Shown: in pieces, positions 1 to 7,180 of the stretch
Layout: every line of letters begins with the position of its first letter
Numbering within the stretch: position 1 is the first letter of the stretch
Assembly (NCBI GenBank): GCA_003520315.1
Contig: DOVA01000257.1
Location: 1 to 10,004, forward strand
Direction of reading: 5' to 3'
DNA: 10,004 bases
Source: Rikenellaceae bacterium
GTDB lineage: Bacteria > Bacteroidota > Bacteroidia > Bacteroidales > UBA932
Made by a program: the position numbers and the translations under genes
Notes under the pieces: model-generated
What the model saw: the letters and a program-made list of their open reading frames with translations, nothing else
The model's database searches: none
What the model was told of the DNA's origin: nothing

Positions 1-534
1 ATTTGCCTGTTTAAGATAAAGAATGCCGGCACCTGTCATCCACTCATGAAATTGTGCTACAGCCCTGTTCTTGGGAGAAAGATTGAATTTGACAAAACTT
101 TCTATCACCTTGCCACAGGCATATCCAAACAATGCAGATTCTATATAGTCCCATTGCCCAGTTATCGAATCGAGCTTAAATCTTGTCCAAAATTCCGTAA
201 GAATTTCATCTTTTTTCGTAATAAATGAACTAAAATCTACAAGTATTGCTATGGGACGTCCTGCTACATTCCATCTTCCTATCCTGATTCGCAATCCTTC
301 GTCTGCCGCTTTTGCTCTCCATGCTCTTAATAAGTTGTTGTCTTCATTGAAATCTGGATTTTTGACAGTATCTCTCCAAACATCAGGACCTATAAGGATG
401 TGTCTGTTTTTAAATTCTTTAGATAGATTGAGAGCCTTGGTGGCGATAACAGTATGAATGCCCCCAATCTTATTACAAACCTCCCAACTTATCTCAAAAA
501 GATAGTCAGGGGTTAAAAGTAGTCTGTCTGACAT
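1..534 (-). CDS. Glycogen synthase, GT3 family (N-terminal part, runs off left edge)
   Basis: This frame starts at ATG 534-532 and stays open to base 1, giving 178 N-terminal residues; the C-terminal part lies outside the window. It was read directly from the minus strand. Residues 11-29 (YLFEISWEVCNKIGGIHTV) match the N-terminal nucleotide-sugar loop of the eukaryote-like GT3 glycogen synthases found in Bacteroidota. An IGPDVW segment follows at about 48-53, and the FHEWM.G motif lies at residues 162-168 (H163, E164, W165). GT3 enzymes are retaining synthases that extend alpha-1,4-glucan chains from a nucleotide-glucose donor in the cytoplasm; the donor used here cannot be read from the sequence. 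The start lies 9 bases after the stop of the GH57 gene, so it is the most distal visible gene of the alpha-glucan operon. Family assignment is secure. The C-terminal catalytic half, including the donor-binding residues, cannot be inspected. Confidence 0.9.
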   Translation of the reverse strand, partial: MSDRLLLTPDYLFEISWEVCNKIGGIHTVIATKALNLSKEFKNRHILIGPDVWRDTVKNPDFNEDNNLLRAWRAKAADEGLRIRIGRWNVAGRPIAILVDFSSFITKKDEILTEFWTRFKLDSITGQWDYIESALFGYACGKVIESFVKFNLSPKNRAVAQFHEWMTGAGILYLKQAN

Positions 535-543
535 ATAAAATAA

Positions 544-1752
544 TTAACTTGTTTTTGTTGTTTTTTTGCTTTTATCTACCCTGAGCAAAAAGTCGCTCAA
601 AATATTCATATAATTAATAAACGCCTCATATGGAGACTCATATGGATTAAAATACCCATGAACTATACCATCAGAGAAAAATTTTGTACACATGTAATAA
701 AAATGATCACTCTCCTGCAATTTTCTGAAGTCATTAATTAAATCAGTGTCCTTTGACCTCAAAACTTGTTTTTCTACAGAGTATAGCTTGGTGAAGGCTT
801 CATTCTGAAGTTCATTGCCGAGCCATGCAGTTGTATCTCTCTCTTCATCTGCCCAAGAAATAGGAAAAGGTACGTTTAATGGCGCAACCGGCTGATGTTT
901 TTTACAAATTTCGGAAGGAGTACAAAATTTTATATCTGTTTGTAAGAGAAGAGCCTTGGGGAAAAATTTCATAAATTGAAAAATACCGGTTGACGATTTT
1001 TGATGTTCTCCTATAGTCTCATAATCCATAAAAATGTTTACAACTTCATCTTTTGCCAGTGTATTTGCAATCCATGTAACGTATTTATCGGCAGTAAGAG
1101 GCCAGTTAGACCAACTCCTTTCAGAAAATCTGAAAGCAATGTCGTCACTAAGGTTAAAATTCCTCAATAACAGTTTCAATTTTGGATTGATGGCATTAGT
1201 ATAAACATAATTAGGACTTTTCCATCCGAGAATGTGTTTTGCTCCTTCAGTCAGCATGGCTTTATATTTCATATCTGCGACCATTGCACCAATTTCGTCA
1301 GAATATATTAGCTCTGTATTTCTGAAAACAACAGGTTTTTTACCAAACAATGACTCTATTTTTTTGGAATGCAGCATCACTTGCGCCTTAAACTCAGCAG
1401 GAGAGGCAAGTGAGGCTAAAGAATGGTTATATGTTTCTGCAAGAAATTCCACACAATTTGTTTCAGCCAGTTTCTTAAAACTATCAATTACTTCAGGAGC
1501 ATATTTCTCAAACTGATCAATAACAGAACCGGAAAGTGAAAAGGCAATTTTAAAGGCGCCCTTACTCTCTTCAATTATATCGTGTATGACTTTATTAGCA
1601 GGAAGATAACACGAATCAGAGACTCGACGGAGTATTGTCTTATTGGTAAATTCGTCATAATAATGAGAATCCTTACCAATGTCAAAGAATCTGTACTGTC
1701 TCAGCCTGTGTGGCTGATGAACTTGAAAATACATGCAAACGCTCTTTTCCAT
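544..1752 (-). CDS. GH57 family alpha-amylase-type glycoside hydrolase
   Basis: This is a cytoplasmic-looking protein of 402 residues with no signal peptide, so it probably acts on intracellular alpha-glucan rather than on dietary starch. The GH57 conserved regions appear in order: HQP at 12-14, FLAETYNHS at about 103-111, the nucleophile region FRNTELIYSDE with Glu147, the acid/base region FMDYETIGEH with Asp243, and SWADEERDTTAWLGNE at about 299-314. GH57 enzymes are retaining hydrolases or transferases with a seven-stranded barrel; the alpha-amylase branch cleaves alpha-1,4 bonds. Both catalytic residues are present. This matters because an alpha-amylase-like subgroup of GH57 lacking one or both of them is known, as I recall mainly from Bacteroidota. 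The gene lies 11 bases downstream of the GT4 synthase gene and 9 bases upstream of the GT3 gene, so it is co-transcribed. Exact specificity (amylase or glucanotransferase) is not determined by sequence alone. Confidence 0.88.
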   Translation of the reverse strand: MEKSVCMYFQVHQPHRLRQYRFFDIGKDSHYYDEFTNKTILRRVSDSCYLPANKVIHDIIEESKGAFKIAFSLSGSVIDQFEKYAPEVIDSFKKLAETNCVEFLAETYNHSLASLASPAEFKAQVMLHSKKIESLFGKKPVVFRNTELIYSDEIGAMVADMKYKAMLTEGAKHILGWKSPNYVYTNAINPKLKLLLRNFNLSDDIAFRFSERSWSNWPLTADKYVTWIANTLAKDEVVNIFMDYETIGEHQKSSTGIFQFMKFFPKALLLQTDIKFCTPSEICKKHQPVAPLNVPFPISWADEERDTTAWLGNELQNEAFTKLYSVEKQVLRSKDTDLINDFRKLQESDHFYYMCTKFFSDGIVHGYFNPYESPYEAFINYMNILSDFLLRVDKSKKTTKTS

Positions 1753-1763
1753 CTTTTTATCTA

Positions 1764-3050
1764 TTACAATTTTCCTGTTAATTTGGTATATATCTCCTTA
1801 ACTTTTGCAGCAGCATTATCCCACTTTAGTGCATTTACCTCTTCAAAACCATTTTTTACAACAAAATTTGAAAGTGCCGGATATATAAGCAATGCATGAA
1901 TTGCATCTGCCATTGCATCAATATCCCAAAAATCTACTTTTAAAGCATGCGTTAGAACCTCGGCAACGCCTGACTGCTTTGAAATAATTACAGGGACATT
2001 TGCTCTCATTGCTTCAAGAGGTGAAATCCCAAAAGGCTCAGACACTGAAGGCATCACATATACATCCGAATATGCATACATTCTGTTAACATCTGATCCC
2101 TTAAGAAAGCCTGTAAAATGAAATTTGGTTGCTATGCCGAGTTTGGCAACTCTCCTTATGGCTCGTGTAAGAAGATCCCCATTCCCAGCCATTACAAAAC
2201 GAACGTTAGGGTAACGTTTCAGGACTTTGGCGGCAGCTTCAATAAAGTATTCAGGACCTTTCTGATAAGTAATTCTGCCGAGAAAAGTTACTACCTTTTC
2301 AGGTACCCCTCTATCCACTTCAACGTTGCCTGATTTATCAAATTCAACAGCATTGTGTACTGTAACAACTTTTTCAGGATTGATTCCGTACTTGCTTATG
2401 ACTATACTCCTGGTAAGATTACTAACAGCAATAACAATATCTGCCTCCTTCATGCCCATTTTTTCAAGATCGTAAACCTGTGTATTGATGTTATTGCCGC
2501 TCCTGTCAAATTCAGTTGCATGCATATGTACAACTAATGGTTTGCCTGTAAGCCTTTTAGCAGTAATACCGGCCAGATAGGTTAACCAATCATGAGCGTG
2601 AATTAAGTCAAAATCATATTTGAGTGCAATTTCTCCAGCCACTATGGCATATCGTGCAACCTCTTCCATAAGGTTCGTCTCATACTTGCCCGAAAATTGA
2701 TATCTCTCCCCTGCGTACATTTTATAACCCTCTATCTGACTGACTCTCTGCGATTCTACCAAAGTTGTAAAACGAACAGGATCGACGTATGGAACCATAT
2801 TTGATCCCACCCGCAGAAACTGCACCTTTTGCAGAAAACTCTCACTGTTCTTCACAGACTCATTTATAACCACATCACTTGCATTAATGATTTTGACAGC
2901 ACTTTGATCTTCATCTCCGTAAGGCGAAGGCATTACAAAAAGTATTTCAACACCATGCTTGGCTAAGCCTTTTGTTAGACCATAACATGCAGTTCCAAGA
3001 CCTCCGGAAATATGTGGAGGAAACTCCCAACCAAACATTAATACTTTCAT
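1764..3050 (-). CDS. GT4 family glycosyltransferase, probable alpha-glucan synthase
   Basis: This 428-residue protein has the two-domain GT-B fold signature. The N-terminal part begins MKVLMFGWEFPPHISGGLG, whose GGLG loop (16-19) is typical of starch/glycogen-synthase-like GT4/GT5 enzymes. HAHDW at 151-155 lies in the acceptor-side domain. In the C-terminal domain GRITYQKG (258-265) supplies the Arg259/Lys264 pair that binds donor phosphates. EPFGISPLE (338-346) is the E-x7-E donor motif, followed by a GVAEV segment near 361. All these functional residues look normal. The usual role is retaining transfer of glucose from a nucleotide sugar to an alpha-glucan, but GT4 is a broad family and donor and acceptor are inferred from the neighbours. 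The ATG overlaps the stop of the debranching-enzyme gene by 4 bases (ATGA), consistent with translational coupling. It provides a second synthase-like enzyme beside the GT3 protein. Confidence 0.88.
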   Translation of the reverse strand: MKVLMFGWEFPPHISGGLGTACYGLTKGLAKHGVEILFVMPSPYGDEDQSAVKIINASDVVINESVKNSESFLQKVQFLRVGSNMVPYVDPVRFTTLVESQRVSQIEGYKMYAGERYQFSGKYETNLMEEVARYAIVAGEIALKYDFDLIHAHDWLTYLAGITAKRLTGKPLVVHMHATEFDRSGNNINTQVYDLEKMGMKEADIVIAVSNLTRSIVISKYGINPEKVVTVHNAVEFDKSGNVEVDRGVPEKVVTFLGRITYQKGPEYFIEAAAKVLKRYPNVRFVMAGNGDLLTRAIRRVAKLGIATKFHFTGFLKGSDVNRMYAYSDVYVMPSVSEPFGISPLEAMRANVPVIISKQSGVAEVLTHALKVDFWDIDAMADAIHALLIYPALSNFVVKNGFEEVNALKWDNAAAKVKEIYTKLTGKL

Positions 3051-4978
3051 ACTAAGCTGTTTTTTAATTCTTCAATCAACTTGACCGACCATAACAAACC
3101 GGCTACAGATGTTGAATAAGATATACAGCCGTGTGGCTGATGAGGGGGATCTCCATCGTAGACTTCCGATATTGAACCAACACAATGCACGGTCAAATCC
3201 TCCTCAAAAGCATATATCAACTCTTTTGCCTTATTCAAAAAAGAATTTCCGAACAGTTTTATGTTTGCATCGATATAAAACTGAAGAAGCCATACTCTGG
3301 TAGTACCCTGATAATATGCCATACTCCTTGAATATTCATCTCCATCATATTCGCCTTTATAGTTAGGATTTCTTGGAGAAAGTGTCCTTATCCCTCTAAT
3401 AGTAAGCAACTCTCTTTTTATACACTGCAAAACAAGAGATTTGTCCTCATCATTTATTGGTGAGTAATCAAAAGCACATGCGAACAACTGGTTAGGTCTA
3501 ACGTACCTGTTCTGCCCCTCAGGGCCAACATAATCCGCAAGATAATCAGCACCTTCTATCCAAAAGGCTTTTTTAAAATTGTCGTCAATAAGTTCTTTTA
3601 TTGTCAAACATTTTTCAATAAATGGTCTCTCCTTACTCTTGGGAGCAATTTCTGCAGCAAAACACAGTGCATTATACCACAAAGAATTAAGCTCTATCTG
3701 ATATCCTGATCTTTCCATCAATGGTTTTCCATCAATCATTGTATCCATCCAACTTGTAGCCACTCCACTTCGCTCAGCCCAAAGTAAACCTGTTTTGTGC
3801 ATGATAACAGATTCTCTTTTATTCTCCATATATGACTCAACAATCATCTTAAACAGCTCTCCGTACTTTTTCCATAATGCTGTTTTATTGCCAGTAATTC
3901 TTAAATATTGCTGAAAAGTCCAGAAAAGCCAGAGTGGAACATCTGGATTACAAAGCGGATTAAAAAAATTTTCTCGTTCGTGCTTGATATAAGTCTCCAT
4001 TATTCTATCAAACAACTCCTTGTCTGCATTTACCCCAAGTGTCAACCCCGGTAGGGAAATCAATGTGTTCCGGCTGTTTTTCCCAAGCCACGGATATCCC
4101 GTATAAATAAAAATATCATCTCCATCATGAATAATAAACTGAATGGCAGCTAACTGAAGGCAATGTTCGAAACTGTCTCTTAATCCACGCTTGTTCTCGT
4201 TTTTTTTAAATTCGGCAGAAAGTATTGAAGAGTCTTCAATGTTTGTCGAAGCTGAAAATACTATCTGCTGCCCAAGTTTTATCGGCATTTCAAAGAAGCC
4301 TGGTACAAATAGATCTTCAGTAGATTCATATGCTCTCCTCCTTTCCTCTCTGTACTCAATATTGTAATACCAGCCAGGAGACGATATGAAGTCGCTTTTT
4401 ACATTAAGTTGAAGGTTAAGTGAAGGAAAATCCTCATACATTCTAAAACTTACGCCTTTATCAATGATCTCGTAATGTTTATTGACATTGTAATTGGCCT
4501 TTGAAAGAGTATGAAAGTTTCTGAATGCGAGGAATGGTTTCAGTCTCAATGTTGTAGGTGAATGAGCTTCGAGAAGAGTATATCTAATCAATATCTGTTC
4601 CTTTTTGTGAGGAAACATGATATCCTTACGAAGCACAACTCCTCCAACTTTATACGTTATTGACACGACTCTGTCAATCTCAAAATTTCTTATATACTTG
4701 TGACCTTTAGGTTCATAGATATCTCCGTACCTGTGAATTCCAAGGTTAAATTCTCTGTCATGCTGGATTATTGTCTCATCAAGTGAGGAAAGTAATACAA
4801 ACTTATCATCTCCAAATTTCTTGATAGGTACAACTAAAAGGCCATGATATTTCCTGGTATTACAACAAACAATTGTGGTGTTCATATAACCACCTGCATG
4901 ATTAGTGGACAGTACTTCCCTCTTAAGAGAGTACTCAAGATTAACCAGTTCGTCCTTGTTAAATTGTAAATATGACAT
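3047..4978 (-). CDS. Glycogen debranching enzyme homologue (GH133, amylo-alpha-1,6-glucosidase type) with altered active-site motifs
   Basis: The protein has 643 residues, full length for the bacterial/archaeal form. The N-terminal GDE domain is clear from NHAGGYMNTTI (26-36) and NTRKYHGLLVVP (40-51), and it is followed by an (alpha/alpha)6 domain. Retained landmarks include GYPW (294-297), SWMD with Asp412 (probable general acid), IELNSLWYNA (428-437), RPNQLFA (494-500), RTLSPRNPNYKG (531-542) and SISEVYDGDPPH (602-613), whose Glu605 is a candidate base. Several positions depart from the family consensus as I know it: S302-R303-N304 replaces GRD, Y556 replaces the His of YHQG, R561 replaces the Trp of VWPW, and T623 replaces the Trp of SQAWS. 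These are sites expected to line the glucose pocket, so classical alpha-1,6-glucosidase activity is doubtful. The gene starts 4 bases after the glgB stop and overlaps the GT4 start by 4 bases. Family call is firm; activity is uncertain. Confidence 0.88.
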   Translation of the reverse strand: MSYLQFNKDELVNLEYSLKREVLSTNHAGGYMNTTIVCCNTRKYHGLLVVPIKKFGDDKFVLLSSLDETIIQHDREFNLGIHRYGDIYEPKGHKYIRNFEIDRVVSITYKVGGVVLRKDIMFPHKKEQILIRYTLLEAHSPTTLRLKPFLAFRNFHTLSKANYNVNKHYEIIDKGVSFRMYEDFPSLNLQLNVKSDFISSPGWYYNIEYREERRRAYESTEDLFVPGFFEMPIKLGQQIVFSASTNIEDSSILSAEFKKNENKRGLRDSFEHCLQLAAIQFIIHDGDDIFIYTGYPWLGKNSRNTLISLPGLTLGVNADKELFDRIMETYIKHERENFFNPLCNPDVPLWLFWTFQQYLRITGNKTALWKKYGELFKMIVESYMENKRESVIMHKTGLLWAERSGVATSWMDTMIDGKPLMERSGYQIELNSLWYNALCFAAEIAPKSKERPFIEKCLTIKELIDDNFKKAFWIEGADYLADYVGPEGQNRYVRPNQLFACAFDYSPINDEDKSLVLQCIKRELLTIRGIRTLSPRNPNYKGEYDGDEYSRSMAYYQGTTRVWLLQFYIDANIKLFGNSFLNKAKELIYAFEEDLTVHCVGSISEVYDGDPPHQPHGCISYSTSVAGLLWSVKLIEELKNSLV

Positions 4979-4982
4979 ATCT

Positions 4983-6983
4983 TTAAAATTTCTCTTTAAA
5001 GTTAAGAAATTCCTTTAAAATAATAGCACTCCGTGAAGGAAGGTATAAAGATAACAATGCCGATTCATTATCATAAAATGAATCATATATAATATCATCA
5101 TCAATTCTGTTAAACCCGCCAAACAGTATGGAATCAGAATTAAGGATGATTTTATAACTACCTGCAGGAACTTTAAATCTATAATCAAAATATGAGACTG
5201 TGGGATTAAAATTAAAAACAAAGATTAATCCCGCCCGTGAAAAAATTAAAATTTGCTTCTCATTATCCTCATATATAGAAACAGGCTTATCAAAAAAAAG
5301 GTTATTAAGTTTCGCCATTGCAATCATAGTCTTGTCAAATTGAAGAAGATATGAATACTTCAATTTAGGATCATCTGCAAGCGACCACTGTCTTCTGGCA
5401 TAATGATATGACCAACCATTCCCTTCTCTGGGGAAATCTATCCATTCAGGATGGCCAAATTCATTTCCCATAAAGTTGAGATAACCGTCTCCTGCAGTTG
5501 CAAGTGTGACTAAACGTATCATTTTGTGAAGAGCAATGCCTCTATCAACTTTCAAATTGGAACTCTCCTTACTCATATGATAGTACATGTCTTTATCTAT
5601 AAGTCTGAATATTATGGTTTTATCTCCAACAAGAGCTTGATCGTGACTTTCGCAGTAACTTATACTCTTCTCGTCAGCACGTTTATTGGTAAGTTCATAA
5701 TAGATATTGCTCATATTCCACTCTTCATCTTTCAGTTCCTTTATCCACTTAATCCAGTGATCCGGAACTCCCATGCTCAACCTGAAATCAAATCCGTTGC
5801 CTCCGGATGATATGGGAGCAGCCAATCCTGGCATTCCGCTCATGTCCTCAGCTATAGTTATGGCATTTGGATTAACCTCCTTAATGAGAGCATTGGCAAG
5901 GGAAAGATAGACTAATGCATCCTCATCCTGATTCCCATCATAATAAAAAGAATAATTTGTAAAGTTTTTCCCCAATCCATGATCAAGGTAAATCATGCTC
6001 GTCACGCCGTAAAACCTGAAACCATCAAGATTGAATTCTTCTAACCAATATTTGCAATTTGATAGAAGAAAACGTAATACCTCATCTTTGCCATAATTAA
6101 AACATTTCGAGCCCCATGCAGGATGATTTCCTCTTTGTCCCTCATGAAAATAGAGCGAAGGATTACCGTCAAGCAGCCCAAGCCCTTCATAAATGTTGCT
6201 GACAGCATGAGAATGTACTAAATCCATTATTACTGCTATTCCATAACCATGAGCAGTATCTATAAGTCTCTTTAAATCTTCAGGAGTACCAAAACGAGAG
6301 CTTACTGCATAAAAACTCGATACTTGATACCCAAATGACCCGTAATAAGGATGTTCCTGAATGGCCATAAGCTGCAAAGTATTATAACCTAAGTCGACAA
6401 TTCGTGGCAATACGCTTTCTCTGAAATAATTAAAACTCGCAACTTCAGGCTTTTCCGAACTCATACCAATATGCGCTTCATAGATGAGAGGTGAATAGTT
6501 GCCGAAAATACGAGGATTAGACCATTTAAAATGTGGTGGATCCCAAATCTGAGCAGAGAATATTTTGGTATTTTCATCTTGTATGCAACGACGGGCATAT
6601 GCAGGAATTCTCTCTCCTTCTCCACCTCTCCAGAACACATACCATTTAAAAAGATCTCCATGATGAACAGCATCTAAAGGTAATTTGAGTTCCCAATTGC
6701 CATTGCTCTGAGGAGTAAGAGAATATCTGTTGTCAATTTTCCAATCATTAAAAGTCCCAATGAGATATATGGCTGTAGCACCAGGTGCCCATTCTCTAAA
6801 AAACCAGGATTTACCCACTTTGTGCACTCCATAATAAAGATAAGAATTGACAGCATCATTAAGAGGCTTGCCATATCCTGCTATATCCTGTCTTCTTATA
6901 ACATACTTCTGATATCTCCGAAGTATCTGTTTTCTGTAAGGTATCAGCCAAGGATCGTCTTTCAGCAATTTTAGTTCTTCCAT
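4983..6983 (-). CDS. glgB: 1,4-alpha-glucan branching enzyme homologue (GH13), catalytic nucleophile replaced by Tyr
   Basis: A 666-residue, intact reading frame of normal length for the GH13_8 type (eukaryote-like) branching enzyme. A CBM48-like N-terminal domain covers roughly 60-145 (FREWAPGATAIYLIGTFNDW, 62-81). The catalytic barrel shows EAHIGM (169-174), HPYYGSFGYQ (211-220), region I DLVHSHAV (254-261), region III AITIAEDMSGMPG (374-386, acid/base Glu379) and region IV ESHDQALVGD (445-454, Asp448). GNEFGHPEWIDFPREGNGW (506-524) is typical, and a C-terminal beta domain ends the protein. Region II reads DGFRFYGVTSM: Arg323 is kept, but residue 325, the catalytic nucleophile Asp in GH13, is Tyr (bases 6009-6011, codon TAC; one base from GAC). 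Normal branching enzymes cut an alpha-1,4 chain and re-attach it by an alpha-1,6 bond through a covalent intermediate on that Asp, so this copy should be inactive or altered. The gene lies 11 bases downstream of xseB. Confidence 0.93.
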   Translation of the reverse strand: MEELKLLKDDPWLIPYRKQILRRYQKYVIRRQDIAGYGKPLNDAVNSYLYYGVHKVGKSWFFREWAPGATAIYLIGTFNDWKIDNRYSLTPQSNGNWELKLPLDAVHHGDLFKWYVFWRGGEGERIPAYARRCIQDENTKIFSAQIWDPPHFKWSNPRIFGNYSPLIYEAHIGMSSEKPEVASFNYFRESVLPRIVDLGYNTLQLMAIQEHPYYGSFGYQVSSFYAVSSRFGTPEDLKRLIDTAHGYGIAVIMDLVHSHAVSNIYEGLGLLDGNPSLYFHEGQRGNHPAWGSKCFNYGKDEVLRFLLSNCKYWLEEFNLDGFRFYGVTSMIYLDHGLGKNFTNYSFYYDGNQDEDALVYLSLANALIKEVNPNAITIAEDMSGMPGLAAPISSGGNGFDFRLSMGVPDHWIKWIKELKDEEWNMSNIYYELTNKRADEKSISYCESHDQALVGDKTIIFRLIDKDMYYHMSKESSNLKVDRGIALHKMIRLVTLATAGDGYLNFMGNEFGHPEWIDFPREGNGWSYHYARRQWSLADDPKLKYSYLLQFDKTMIAMAKLNNLFFDKPVSIYEDNEKQILIFSRAGLIFVFNFNPTVSYFDYRFKVPAGSYKIILNSDSILFGGFNRIDDDIIYDSFYDNESALLSLYLPSRSAIILKEFLNFKEKF

Positions 6984-6994
6984 AAAACCAGATA

Positions 6995-7180
6995 TTATGT
7001 GATTTTCGGCAAATTATCCTCAATTTCTCTTAGAAGTTCTCTGCATCTTTTGATCAATTCGTTTGCCCTCTTAACATACTTTGATATATCCCGAAGATCT
7101 GTATTGGGATCCTCTATTTTTTCTACTATTTTCTGAAGCTCTTCAAGAGCTGTTCTGTAATCTATATCACTCTTTTTCAT
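6995..7180 (-). CDS. xseB: Exodeoxyribonuclease VII small subunit
   Basis: This 61-residue, highly charged helical protein fits the XseB family in size and pattern. DYRTALEELQKIVEKIEDPN (7-26) is the conserved first helix, and the second helix (about 30-54) carries KRANELIKRCRELLREIE. Several XseB subunits pack on the extended C-terminal part of XseA to form the nuclease that degrades single-stranded DNA to short oligonucleotides. The ATG (7180-7178) lies inside the end of xseA with a 14-base overlap, which supports translational coupling of the two subunits. The next gene, glgB, begins 11 bases after the stop, with no visible terminator. Confidence 0.93.
   Translation of the reverse strand: MKKSDIDYRTALEELQKIVEKIEDPNTDLRDISKYVKRANELIKRCRELLREIEDNLPKIT

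Noticed and set aside
46..457. Plus-strand open frames of 60 and 68 codons at the left edge
   Set aside because: They lie opposite the GT3 synthase, whose minus-strand frame is continuous and carries family motifs; the plus-strand translations show no recognisable domain.
1232..2537. Several plus-strand frames of 60-105 codons opposite the GH57 and GT4 genes
   Set aside because: They are antisense shadows of conserved genes, with no motif, promoter or plausible N terminus of their own.
5015..5221. Second minus-strand frame inside glgB (also 6461-6673 and 6674-6874)
   Set aside because: These are out-of-frame overlaps within glgB, whose own frame is uninterrupted through conserved domains, so they do not indicate a frameshift.
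4983..6983. glgB as a decaying pseudogene
   Set aside because: Apart from residue 325 the frame has no stop or frameshift, and catalytic regions I, III and IV and the C-terminal domain are intact, so it is better described as a CDS with an altered active site.
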